DNA of 64,000 nt from CAYYFX01 sp046330135 (GTDB taxonomy: Bacteria; ARS69): NCBI GenBank assembly GCA_046330135.1, contig JAXLTI010000011.1:1-64000 (forward strand), given 5' to 3'. Positions 44,601 through 52,630 of the stretch are shown here, in pieces. Within the stretch, counting starts at the first letter, position 1, and the number at the start of each line of letters is the position of its first letter. Below the pieces are notes generated by a model. It was given only the letters and a program-made list of their open reading frames with translations, ran no database searches and was not told where the DNA came from. Made by a program: the position numbers and the translations under genes.

Positions 44601-45082
44601 TCACGCACCTCGCCTTCGCCTTCCTCGACGCGGTAGCTCGCGCTCACGCGCCGGCGCATGTAGTCGTCGAACTCCAGCGCCGCCGGGAGAGTGATGGAAA
44701 CGTTCGTGACCGAGCCCGACTCGCGCACCGGCTGGCCTTGGTCCCTCCAGTGCAGGCGCGTCTTCGCGAGGAAGAGCGCCGACACGCGGCAGCCCTTGCG
44801 CGCCCACGACAGCAGCAGGCCCGTCAGCTCGTCGGACAGCCGGCCGTGCCCTACCTCTAGCGCGGTCGCCACGCGGGGGTCCTCGCGCTTCGCGCGGCGG
44901 AAGGTCTTCGGCGAGAGGCCGAGCGCGGCCGCGATCGACGTCTCCGCGCGGCCGCCCGCGGCGAGCTGCTCGATGAGCGCGACGCCCGCGTCGAGCACGA
45001 CGACCTCGCGCCCCTTGCCGCCCTGGACGGCGTGGCTGCGCTCGACGAGCGCGGGAAGTGCGGGATTCGCGTCCTCAGCCAT
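44597..45082 (-). CDS. Terminase small subunit-like HTH protein
   Basis: A 161-aa protein placed directly before terL with a GTGA overlap. The N-terminal half contains a helix-turn-helix (ETSIAAALGLSPKTFRRAKRED) as in phage terminase small subunits, which select the packaging site. The C-terminal part (about 85-150) is helical then acidic. ATG 45082 follows GGGGAGG. The assignment rests on HTH plus position. Confidence 0.75.
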   Translation of the reverse strand: MAEDANPALPALVERSHAVQGGKGREVVVLDAGVALIEQLAAGGRAETSIAAALGLSPKTFRRAKREDPRVATALEVGHGRLSDELTGLLLSWARKGCRVSALFLAKTRLHWRDQGQPVRESGSVTNVSITLPAALEFDDYMRRRVSASYRVEEGEGEVRE

Positions 45083-45269
45083 CGCGCCTCCCCGTCGCCG
45101 CCGGGGGCCTCTTGCGAGCCGTCTGGATGCCCTCTCGGATCGCGGCGTTCACGATCCGCGGCAGGTGGGCCCGGATGCGCGCGCGCAGCTCGGCGTCGCC
45201 CACCTCGTCGAGGTCGCGGTCCAGCTCGAGGAGGAACTGGTCCACGAGCGCGCGCGGAAGCTGGCTCAT
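45075..45269 (-). CDS. Small island protein (64 aa)
   Basis: MSQLPRALVDQFLLELDRDL opens a helical 64-aa protein. ATG 45269 overlaps the upstream stop by 4 nt (ATGA), and its own end overlaps the terS-like gene by 8 nt. Not recognised. The tight coupling supports it as real. Confidence 0.6.
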   Translation of the reverse strand: MSQLPRALVDQFLLELDRDLDEVGDAELRARIRAHLPRIVNAAIREGIQTARKRPPAATGRRDG

Positions 45270-45577
45270 CGGGGGCCCTCGTCGCGCGCGGCCGCGACGG
45301 CTCGCCGCACCGCATCCCTCATGGTGCCGAGGTCGTCGGGGGGAACCCAGCGCCGCAGGAGCTTGTCCACGCGCCACAGCGCGGGCGTCTCCCGCAGGGG
45401 CGGCCCGTCGGCGAGGGCCGGGAGGGACAACTCGGCCTCGATCTGCTCGCGCTCGTCCTCCTGGATCGCCTCGACCATCGCCGCGGGCACGTCCACGAAG
45501 AACTCGGAGGTCGTCGGGTTCGCGCGGATCGCGTCTACGACCGCCGATGGAACCAGCACTGCGAATTCACTGCGCAC
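45266..45577 (-). CDS. Small island protein (103 aa)
   Basis: A 103-aa acidic protein, first gene of the terminase operon. Possibly amphipathic helices separated by VPAAMVEAIQEDEREQIEAE and a C-terminal RDAVRRAVAAARDEG. Not recognised; could be a regulator of packaging. A presumed promoter lies in the 598-bp gap upstream. Confidence 0.6.
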   Translation of the reverse strand: MRSEFAVLVPSAVVDAIRANPTTSEFFVDVPAAMVEAIQEDEREQIEAELSLPALADGPPLRETPALWRVDKLLRRWVPPDDLGTMRDAVRRAVAAARDEGPR

Positions 45578-45911
45578 GGAGCCTCCCTTGGCACCGCCCT
45601 ACGCGGCGCCGGGGTTGGGGTTGAGTGCCGCCTGACGGCGATTCCTTGGCCGCCCGTCGCGCCCCTTGGCGCTCGGGCCCCTGACGAGTAGTTCCCGGCC
45701 CTGCGCGCGGGCGCTCGGTGCGCTGCGCGCGCCCTCCGGCAGGAGTCGGAGGTGGGCCGGGGCTTTTTCGCGTGGGCGAGAGGGACGCGATCGCGTTACT
45801 TTGACCGCACCACCGTCAAATTCATCCTCGGCCAAAAGCGGTCTCGGTGGGCCGCCTGAACTCGGACGCCGCGGGCACGGCGCTTCGACTCTCCGAAGGG
45901 AGACCGGGGCG

Positions 45912-46013
45912 ATGCGCTCGTTCTTTCGTCGCGAGCTGCGCCACCATTGGCGGTTCTGGTTGATGGTGTCCTTGGCCACCGCCAGCCTGATCGTGCAGGC
46001 GACACACAAGTGA
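45912..46013 (+). CDS. Possible 33-aa membrane microprotein
   Basis: ATG 45912 is preceded by GAAGGGAG and opens MRSFFRRELRHHWRFWLMVS followed by a hydrophobic stretch ending VQATHK. A basic N-terminus and one transmembrane helix are visible. It is on the opposite strand to its neighbours, in the otherwise empty 45578-46175 gap. Could be a chance frame. Confidence 0.35.
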   Translation: MRSFFRRELRHHWRFWLMVSLATASLIVQATHK

Positions 46014-46060
46014 CGGGCGGGCTCCCGGACGCGCACCGGGGGCCCGTACTTCTTTCTGGT

Positions 46061-46166
46061 GTTCAAGGTGTTCAAGGTCTCTCTCCTTCTTACCTCTACC
46101 TCTTCCTCTATCCCTCCACCGCCCGGCGTTCGCTCAGGAGTACAAGAGACCTTGAACACCCTGAAC
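46061..46166. repeat. 22-bp inverted repeat (possible replication origin or operator)
   Basis: Arm 46061-46082 (GTTCAAGGTGTTCAAGGTCT plus CT) is the reverse complement of 46145-46166 with one mismatch, separated by 62 bp of pyrimidine-rich DNA. The left arm itself contains two direct copies of GTTCAAGGT. It lies between the primase gene and the terminase operon. Confidence 0.7.
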
Positions 46167-46175
46167 AGTTGACCC

Positions 46176-48377
46176 TCAATACGGGAGGTCATCGACCACC
46201 TCCCGAAGCCTGATTCCGTCGTAGCGCCACTCGCGCGCCCCGCCCCCGCCCGTGCGGTTCACGGCGCGCACGCCCCGCACCGCCGCGATGAGGTCGCGCC
46301 CGAAGACCGCCGCGGAGCGAGGGTGTTCGCCGACTTCCTCGCACCACGTCCGGTACGCGCGGTACACGTCGCGCTTCGGAGCGTCGAATGCCCCGAGTTC
46401 GCACCGCTCGTCGACGAACACGCGCACCGGCGAGCCGAGGCGCTCTAGCGCCGCGACGGCGTCGCGCGCCGCCGCGGGCGGGTCGAAGTGGCCGCGCTCG
46501 TTCAGCCGGCGCCACCCCTCGATCGCCCACAAGAGGATCCCCGGCAGTTCCGCGAGCAAGGCGGACGTGAGGCCCGGGTCCTCTCGCCCGAGGAACGACT
46601 GCGACAGTTCCAGCGGCACGAACCGGGAGGCGAGCGCCGCGGAGGCGTCGGCGAGCCGCGGCAGTTCGTTCGTGAGAATCACGAAGCGCACGGCGAGGCG
46701 CCCGTGCCACGCGGAGGCGTACTTCCGGTCGACGGTGACCATGTCCTCGCCCGAAATCCGCAGGAGGTTCTCCGCGATCGCTGCTTGGTCCGTCCGCGAA
46801 CCGATCCGCGCGTCGGACACGGTCGCGAGTTGCTTGCCGATGAGCGGGGCGAGGCCGAACCGGTCGCCGAGGACGTTCAGCGATGGAGCGCACACGTTCG
46901 GCCGCCCGACGAGTTCGGCGAGGACGCGCGCGATCGTCCCCTTGCCGCTGCGTCGCGGACCCACGAGCAGGAAGACCTTCTGCTGCGACGTGTTCGGCAC
47001 GAGGAGGTACCCGAGGACCTCCTGGAGCGTCTCCTTCTCGCCACCGTCCGCCGGCCACAGTTCGCCGAGGAATCGGAGCCACCGCTCGGGGCGCGGCGCG
47101 CTCGCGTCGTAGTCGAACGACAGCGCGTTGCGCGTGAAGAGTCGCGGCGTGGACGGGAGGAGCCTGCCTGTTCGGAGGTGGAGGATCCCGTTGCGGCACG
47201 CGATCACCTCCGCGGCCGGCGGGTCGCCCGGCTGCGAAGCGAGCCAACACGGCGGCTCATGCTTCGCGCCCGGCACGTGCGCCGCGCCCTTAAGCGCGTC
47301 AACCACGTCGCCGACGCGCCTCTGCGTCGGCCGGAAGGGCGACGGGGGCTCGTTCTTGCGGCCGACCTGGAGCGCCGCCGCGAGGAAGTCGTAGAGTTCC
47401 GCGCGGATGGTGCGTTCCTCGACCGGCGCGTATGCTGCGCCGTCGTACGCGAGCCACTCATCGGTGTGGTGCATGAGCGTGGGCCGGCGCCGCGTCCCAT
47501 ATTCGTGCGCCGACTGGAGTGGGTCCGCGGGGTTGAGGAGGACGCGACCCGCGGAATAGCGTCCGTACACTCCGCGGACGACCTCTTCGACGTCTTCCGC
47601 GGGCGAAGGCTCGTCCTGCTCGGCGTTCGTGCGCAGGATAGCGTCGAGCGCGGCCTCCAGCGACAACCCGCGTGCGCGGAAGCCGCCGGCGAGCGACGTG
47701 TAGGTGTTGTTGCGCGTCCCCCTCGGGACAACGAGGGGTGAGGAGCCGTTTGCGCTCGCGGCATCGGGCGAGCCGGCCCCTCCGGCGCTGTCCAGGCGCC
47801 TCCCCCGCAGCCCGTCGAGCAACCACTTCGGCGGCGGCGCGATCGCCGAGCCGAGCGGCACCTGCCACTCGTAGCGCTCGCCGCTGGCGTGCAGGCTCGG
47901 AGGGGCGACGACGAACCCGCCGTCGGCGCGGACGTCCAAACCAGGGCGAACGCCGACGGCGTTGCGCACGTCGGAGTCGGGGCGAACGAACACGAAGTGC
48001 CGCCCGCCCGACCCCGTCCGCGACCAGAGCGTCGCCGGCAGCGGGCCGTGCTCCCTTTCCAGCGCCGCGAGCGACTCGTCCCCGCCGTGCCGTGGGTCGA
48101 CGTCCAAGACAACCACGCCGGAGGGCCTGCCGGTGGCGACGCCGAGGTTGGCGCTAGGCCATCGCGCCCACCACTCGCGGATCTTCTGATGGTCGGAAGT
48201 AGCGTCCTTCACGCCGCTCTTCGTGCGCGGATGTTTGCCCGCTCGCGCGCAGTCCGCCTTTCCGCACGTGCACGCGCCGTCGGCGATCGAGTGCAGGGGC
48301 AAGACGCTCCAACCCCGAGCGGCGAGGTCGAGTGAAGCGTCGAGCATGACTGCGTTGGACGATGCCCTGTCGCTCAT
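46176..48377 (-). CDS. Bifunctional primase-polymerase / SF3 helicase
   Basis: A 733-aa satellite or plasmid replication protein. The N-terminal Prim-Pol domain (about 15-200) has VLDVDPRHGG (metal Asp pair) and the GSGGRHFVF motif. A D5_N-like middle region (about 330-450) and an SF3 helicase domain (Walker A GPRRSGKGT near 470, then AENLLRISGEDMVTVDRKY and VRFVILTNELPRL) follow. It would open and prime the element's own origin, allowing autonomous replication after excision. ATG 48377 has GGAAGG upstream and overlaps the HTH gene stop by 4 nt. Confidence 0.92.
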   Translation of the reverse strand: MSDRASSNAVMLDASLDLAARGWSVLPLHSIADGACTCGKADCARAGKHPRTKSGVKDATSDHQKIREWWARWPSANLGVATGRPSGVVVLDVDPRHGGDESLAALEREHGPLPATLWSRTGSGGRHFVFVRPDSDVRNAVGVRPGLDVRADGGFVVAPPSLHASGERYEWQVPLGSAIAPPPKWLLDGLRGRRLDSAGGAGSPDAASANGSSPLVVPRGTRNNTYTSLAGGFRARGLSLEAALDAILRTNAEQDEPSPAEDVEEVVRGVYGRYSAGRVLLNPADPLQSAHEYGTRRRPTLMHHTDEWLAYDGAAYAPVEERTIRAELYDFLAAALQVGRKNEPPSPFRPTQRRVGDVVDALKGAAHVPGAKHEPPCWLASQPGDPPAAEVIACRNGILHLRTGRLLPSTPRLFTRNALSFDYDASAPRPERWLRFLGELWPADGGEKETLQEVLGYLLVPNTSQQKVFLLVGPRRSGKGTIARVLAELVGRPNVCAPSLNVLGDRFGLAPLIGKQLATVSDARIGSRTDQAAIAENLLRISGEDMVTVDRKYASAWHGRLAVRFVILTNELPRLADASAALASRFVPLELSQSFLGREDPGLTSALLAELPGILLWAIEGWRRLNERGHFDPPAAARDAVAALERLGSPVRVFVDERCELGAFDAPKRDVYRAYRTWCEEVGEHPRSAAVFGRDLIAAVRGVRAVNRTGGGGAREWRYDGIRLREVVDDLPY

Positions 48378-48637
48378 GCTCCGGTGCCTTCCATGAACTG
48401 CCGGAGCGACTTGATCGAGTAGCGCACCAAACGCCCGCACCGCGTCGGCTGGGGGCCGGTTCCCTTGCGCCTCCACTCTTCGAGGCACCGCGGCGTGACG
48501 CCGAGATACTGCGCCGCTTGGTGCGTGTTGAAGTACTCGGGGGGCGAGACGGCGTTGTCGCGCATGCCCTGGAGAACGAGGCGCGCGACCTCGGCGGCGA
48601 GGAGTTGGGTGTCGAGGGTGTTGGGGTCGTTCGTCAC
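48374..48637 (-). CDS. AlpA/excisionase-like helix-turn-helix protein
   Basis: An 87-aa protein with a MerR/AlpA-type winged helix: YFNTHQAAQYLGVTPRCLEEW and the basic wing RLVRYSIKSLRQFMEG. Such proteins act as excisionases or transcription activators in P4-like elements. GTG 48637 overlaps the gene upstream and its stop overlaps the primase ATG, so the three are one operon. Confidence 0.85.
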   Translation of the reverse strand: MTNDPNTLDTQLLAAEVARLVLQGMRDNAVSPPEYFNTHQAAQYLGVTPRCLEEWRRKGTGPQPTRCGRLVRYSIKSLRQFMEGTGA

Positions 48638-49002
48638 GCCGCACCCCCGCGGTTGGAGGTGCCGACGCCGGAGAGGCCGGCGCCTGCTAGCTCAGGTTCG
48701 GCGGGTTCGCCGTCTCCGCCGTCTCCGCTCGACTCGTCGCCCGACTCGCCGTCGGCACTCCGTTCGGGCACGGCCGGTGCGTCGAGGACCGCGACCGGCG
48801 CCGAGTTCGCGACGGAGGCGCGGAGCGGATACCGCTCACGATGGAGCGCGCGCGCGAACCGCGCGGTCTCCTGGTCGCTCAAGTGGTTCCAGTAGCGGGT
48901 TTCTTGGACTCGGCGGGAGAGTGACACCCCGGCGAAGCTCTCGGTTCCTGCGCCTGCGGCGGCCCCGAAGTCGGGAATCGGGGGTTGCGGTCGGTGCTTC
49001 AA
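48634..49002 (-). CDS. Island protein with disordered tail (122 aa)
   Basis: A 122-aa protein whose N-terminal half contains ETRYWNHLSDQETARFARAL, a short helical motif. The C-terminal half is Gly/Ser/Asp/Glu-rich and likely disordered. Not recognised. The first gene of the primase operon, with a 4-nt overlap to the HTH gene. A 113-bp gap to the integrase holds its presumed promoter. Confidence 0.6.
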   Translation of the reverse strand: MKHRPQPPIPDFGAAAGAGTESFAGVSLSRRVQETRYWNHLSDQETARFARALHRERYPLRASVANSAPVAVLDAPAVPERSADGESGDESSGDGGDGEPAEPELAGAGLSGVGTSNRGGAA

Positions 49003-49115
49003 CTTCGCTTTCCTCCCAGTGGGTCAGGGTCCGGGAACGAAGCAACAAGAATACCACGCGGCAAGTGCAATTGTCAACCGAACCACGTAACACTGGAGCC
49101 CGCTTGGCGCGAGGG

Positions 49116-50387
49116 TCACGCTCCGTTCGTGAGCAACTCGACCATCCGCTTCGAAATCCGCTCCTGGCACTCGACGAGGTGGCCGAGGATCGCCGCCGGG
49201 TCGAGGTAGACGTCGTGCACCTCAGAACTCGCGTGGTTCAGGAGGACGCGGCGGTCGTCCGGCCCCACGCCCGCAGCTTGCGCCACCCCGCGCCACGTCT
49301 TCCTGAGTTCGACGCCGAAGTGGAAGCGCGCGTCTTCGGGTCGCCGCTGCCTCTGTTGCGTGTTCCTGATGTGCCCCCGCGGCGATCTGCCGGGGAAGAT
49401 CCACGTGCGCGCCTTGTCTGGGTACGCGATGCGTCCGGCCTCTTTCGCGCGTGCGAGGCACTCAAGCATCGGAGTCGAGAGCGCCAGGTCGAAGGCGCGC
49501 CGGGGGCCGCCCTTCGGATCCGGGAAGTGGAGCACGCGTCGCGACTCGTCGAGGTGCTCCCAGCGCGCGCGCTTGAGCGCGTCGGGGCGCGAGCCCGAGA
49601 GGAGCTGGAAGAGGTAGAACTCGCGGCGCACGGGATTCGGCAGGGCTTGGAGTTGCGCGTACCAGCGCGGGAATTCCTCCGGCCTCATCGCGCGCTTCTT
49701 CCCCTGGCGCTTCACGAAGTCGAGCGCGGTCGTCGGCTCCTGCGGCAGGTGCTCGCCCCCGTCCATCTTCCGGCGCGCGAACCGGTAGACGGCGCGGAAG
49801 TAGCGGAAGCAGTTGTCCGCCGCGACGGGTCCGCTCGTCTTCACCATCTGCTCGTGCCGGTCGGCGACGCGCTCCTTGCCGATCGAGGCGAGCGGCAGGT
49901 CGAGCCACGCCGCGAGGTGCTTCTCGATGTCGTGCTGCATCGCTTCGACCGTCCGTGGGCTGCGCTCGCGGCGCTCCACCTTGGGCTCGAGGTGAGAGGT
50001 GAGGTAGCGCTCCCACGCGGTCCGGAGCGTAATGACGCCGTTGCGCGCGTTGGCCGCGCCGTTGCCGTTGCTCGAGCTGCCGTTGGTCGCCGCGAGCCTC
50101 GCCGCCATTGGCTCCCCGAGCCACGCGCGCGCCTGCTGGCGCGCGTCGCGGCACGACAGCGCGTCGACTCGCCCGAACGTCTTGCGCTCGGTCCGAACGC
50201 GCTCCTTGCCGTCGCGCACGTCGCGCTGCGCCGACCAGGTCTTCGCGGTCTTCCCGACCACCAGCCGGAAGCCCGGGAGTTCCGTGTCGCGAACGACGTG
50301 TTGTCCTTGGAGCGTGAATTCGAGCTTGCGTGCCAGTGCGTCGGTGAGCTTAGCTCGCTTGGGCCACTCGACCGCGCTAGTCAGCAT
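49116..50387 (-). CDS. Tyrosine integrase of the island
   Basis: A 423-aa integrase adjoining attR. N-terminal arm-binding region (KLEFTLQGQHVVRDTELPGF), a core-binding SAM-like domain (about 120-220) and a C-terminal catalytic domain. The first catalytic Arg is in LLSGSRPDALKRARW, the second block reads FGVELRKTWRGVAQAAG (the His of HxxR is not obvious), then LLNHASSEVHDVYLDP with the likely nucleophile Tyr. It would recombine the 47-bp tRNA-His core. ATG 50387 follows GGGAGG; a longer frame extends into attR and is rejected. Confidence 0.9.
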   Translation of the reverse strand: MLTSAVEWPKRAKLTDALARKLEFTLQGQHVVRDTELPGFRLVVGKTAKTWSAQRDVRDGKERVRTERKTFGRVDALSCRDARQQARAWLGEPMAARLAATNGSSSNGNGAANARNGVITLRTAWERYLTSHLEPKVERRERSPRTVEAMQHDIEKHLAAWLDLPLASIGKERVADRHEQMVKTSGPVAADNCFRYFRAVYRFARRKMDGGEHLPQEPTTALDFVKRQGKKRAMRPEEFPRWYAQLQALPNPVRREFYLFQLLSGSRPDALKRARWEHLDESRRVLHFPDPKGGPRRAFDLALSTPMLECLARAKEAGRIAYPDKARTWIFPGRSPRGHIRNTQQRQRRPEDARFHFGVELRKTWRGVAQAAGVGPDDRRVLLNHASSEVHDVYLDPAAILGHLVECQERISKRMVELLTNGA

Positions 50388-50540
50388 GACGACCTCCCTC
50401 AAGGCGTAGGGCGACGTAGGGCGGCGAACTTGCGCCCGCGGTGGGGGCTGGTCAGAGATTCGGTCCCACACCCCGGGGCACTTGAGCCGCACTAAGCCGC
50501 GGGCTCTCTTGCAGATGCGGGGGTCGGTGGGAAGTGGTGT

Positions 50541-50563
50541 AAGCCACGTGGGAGCAGTGGCTT
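50541..50563. repeat. Inverted repeat beside attR
   Basis: AAGCCAC (50541-50547) and GTGGCTT (50557-50563), five bases before the att core. A possible integrase or excisionase binding site. Short CGTAGGGCG direct repeats lie at about 50405-50422. Confidence 0.4.
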
Positions 50564-50567
50564 GGAC

Positions 50568-50614
50568 CTGTGGATCAGGGTGCCGTGGGTTCAAGTCCCA
50601 TCACCCACCCCAAC
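50568..50614. repeat. attR: 47-bp direct repeat of the tRNA-His 3' end
   Basis: Identical to 40317-40363. It is a tRNA fragment only (no D-arm or 5' acceptor), so the intact tRNA is at the left end. It lies 50 bp before tRNA-Lys. Confidence 0.93.
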
Positions 50615-50663
50615 ATGTCCTTGGCAAGCGGGCACGCGAATTGGTACCGTGCGTGCCCCGGGT

Positions 50664-50739
<76 letters not shown>

Positions 50740-51045
50740 ACCTCAAGCGCCGCAGCGACTTCCACCGGCATCCTCACGGGCGAGATTGCCCCGGCCCCAC
50801 CGGGGAGGCGGCCCGTCTTCGTTGGTGGGTTGGCCGGATTCTCCCCGAGGCCGCCGCGCTCCCGCCTGCCGGCAGGCGTCGTACCTGCACCCCGTGGTGA
50901 GTGGATCTTCCCGCTCGGCGTGTTCGCGGCGGGCACCCCGAACGTACTAGGGGCAGAGGCTCGAGAGCGAGCGGGTCCTTGGTCCCGGCCTTTCGCGCCA
51001 GCCATCCGAGAGCCGCGCTGCCGCGCCGTCGAGGAGGAGGAAGTC

Positions 51046-51543
51046 ATGGGAGCCCCGCTACCTGCCGGAACGGTCATCTACCCGCCGCTGCCCGACAGCG
51101 AGAGGCTGGACACCGCGAAGCACTACCTGAATCAGATGATCTTCGGCGTGGAGACCCGGCCGAAGGGATTCGACTACTACGGCGTCACGTGGCTCGTGGA
51201 GAACTTCCTGCGCTTCGTGTCCAAGTTCCGCGGCCCCGGGGACATCCCGACCATGCAGGCCATGTGGGTCCGTCGGCACAAGCTGCCGGCCGTCCCGTTC
51301 GGACGCAAGCGCAGCCAGCACCTCGTCTTCCTGATCAAGACCTTCAAGTCCTTGCTGGACATCCCGGGCGAAAAGCCCATGAAGCTGATCTACGACACGT
51401 ACGAGGAAATGACGGACACGATGTTCGACCTGGTCGAAGAGTTCCGCGCCAAGATGGAGGCGATGAACCACGTCGATCTCGAGAAGTTCAAGCGCGAGCT
51501 GGAGCGGGTCTCGGACTACCACCGGGCGGCCCGTTGGTACTGA
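51046..51543 (+). CDS. Conserved-looking cytosolic protein, unknown (165 aa)
   Basis: A 165-aa protein with a strong ribosome site (GAGGAGGAGG before ATG 51046). No signal peptide. It has aromatic-rich, well-structured segments (HYLNQMIFGVETRPKGFDYY, WLVENFLRFVSKFRGPGDIP) and a helical C-terminus (EFRAKMEAMNHVDLEKFKRE). Base composition and codon use look like a native gene. I recognise no family. It stands alone between tRNA-Lys and tmRNA; 51544-51981 holds no gene, only a TAGAAT -10-like box at 51870-51875. Confidence 0.75.
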   Translation: MGAPLPAGTVIYPPLPDSERLDTAKHYLNQMIFGVETRPKGFDYYGVTWLVENFLRFVSKFRGPGDIPTMQAMWVRRHKLPAVPFGRKRSQHLVFLIKTFKSLLDIPGEKPMKLIYDTYEEMTDTMFDLVEEFRAKMEAMNHVDLEKFKRELERVSDYHRAARWY

Positions 51544-51981
51544 CGGTCGCGCGGGGCTCGATTCGCTGACAGGACCTGCTGCGCGTCGCCCTCGCCGCAG
51601 CGTATCGCCTCGTCCTTGGCGACACCGCCGTGGGCGAGCCTCGGACTCGCGACGCCGCCGCCATGAAGCGTGCGCGCTCGTCGAGCGCACGTCCCCTTCC
51701 GGCTTCCGCGGATTCGGCGCCGGCCGGATTCGCGCGGCGCGGCGTCCGCATCATTCTCCGGTCACCGCTTCTTGCGCTGCGTACGCGACCTGCGTACCCT
51801 CCGGGGTGGTCGAGGGGTTCTCGCGGGCAGACCAGCTGAAGCGAGGCCGACCACCGGCCGATTCCCGAGTAGAATGGAACCGACCGGCCTGCCCCGACAT
51901 CGAAGGGGTGGAGCGACTGCGCCGCGAACCGGGCAGGCGCTCGCCGGCGCCCGCCCACGGCGGGCCGGACCGACAAGAGAA

Positions 51982-52333
51982 GGGGGCGAAAGGTCTCGAC
52001 GGGGAAACACGAGCCGACGATTGCGTGCCGAGGCGCCCAGGCCTCGATAAAAATGGGCAAACGTACAACTGCCGACTACGAGTTGGCTCTGGCCGCTTAG
52101 CGCGACCACGGTGGCTCCTTCAAGGCCTGCGGGGGGGGATGCCACCGCCGATTAACGCAGGATCGCTGCTCCCCGGCGTCTCGGCAGGGAGCGGCTAAAC
52201 TTCACCGGGACTGGTTGCCTCGGGATCCCACCCGTCGGAGCTCGAGGGAACGAGATTCGTAGGCGGGGAGCGCACGGATGAGTCGTCGGTGAGGGTTCTT
52301 CGGACGTGGGTTCGATTCCCACCGCCTCCACCA
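51982..52333 (+). ncRNA. ssrA: tmRNA (ssrA)
   Basis: A 352-nt transfer-messenger RNA that rescues stalled ribosomes with SmpB. The tRNA-like ends pair as GGGGGCG (51982-51988) with CGCCTCC (52323-52329) and CCA is encoded; TTCGATTCC forms the T-loop. The tag frame runs GGC 52056 to TAG 52098-52100 and encodes GKRTTADYELALAA, ending in the protease-targeting LALAA. The start resumes at GGC (Gly), an uncommon first tag codon. Confidence 0.97.
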
Positions 52334-52339
52334 AACCTG

Positions 52340-52370
52340 GGGCCCGTAAGTGACGTACTTGCGGGCCCTT
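52340..52370 (+). terminator. Terminator of ssrA
   Basis: GGGCCCG-TAAGT pairs with ACTTG-CGGGCCC (52340-52368), followed by only a short TTA. No gene is seen in 52371-52630. Confidence 0.65.
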
Positions 52371-52630
52371 ACACGTTCGGACGATTTCGGCGAAAAGGCC
52401 GTCTCCAGAATATCTCCACTCTTCTAGGCGATTTGCCGCGGGCCCCTCGCCTGGCGGACGGCCTGGAGCTGGTCTAGAGACCGTTTCCCCTGCGCCGGAT
52501 CGCTCACGCTGCGCACCGAACCCACGTCCTGACGGGGCTAGGTTCCGGAGTCCAGAGCCAGGTATCATGAGAAGCGTCAGCGCGGAGGTTGTCGATCTGC
52601 CGCATCGACCTGCTCGTTAACGGGACGGCC

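Larger units (their letters stand above)
40317..50614. mobile_element. 10.3-kb integrated element (phage-satellite-like island) at tRNA-His
   Basis: Bounded by perfect 47-bp repeats, with the integrase next to attR and almost all genes on the minus strand. Gene set: HNH nuclease, TM protein, two unknowns, terminase large and small subunits, two small proteins, primase-polymerase/SF3 helicase, AlpA-like HTH protein, a disordered protein and the integrase. No portal, capsid, protease, tail or lysis gene is present. This resembles phage-inducible islands or P4-like satellites that borrow a helper's particles. A deletion derivative of a prophage is the alternative. It splits a tRNA cluster between His and Lys. 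Confidence 0.88.

Noticed and set aside
45599..46192. 197-codon minus-strand frame between the primase and terminase operons
   Set aside because: No ribosome site, low-complexity translation, and its start lies inside the inverted repeat. Likely a chance frame.
49116..50594. Extended integrase start inside attR
   Set aside because: It would translate the tRNA-derived att core. ATG 50387 has a good ribosome site and the expected N-terminus.
51982..52333. tmRNA as the attachment site of the second mobile region
   Set aside because: I found no second copy of the ssrA 3' end within the window, so no att pair can be supported.
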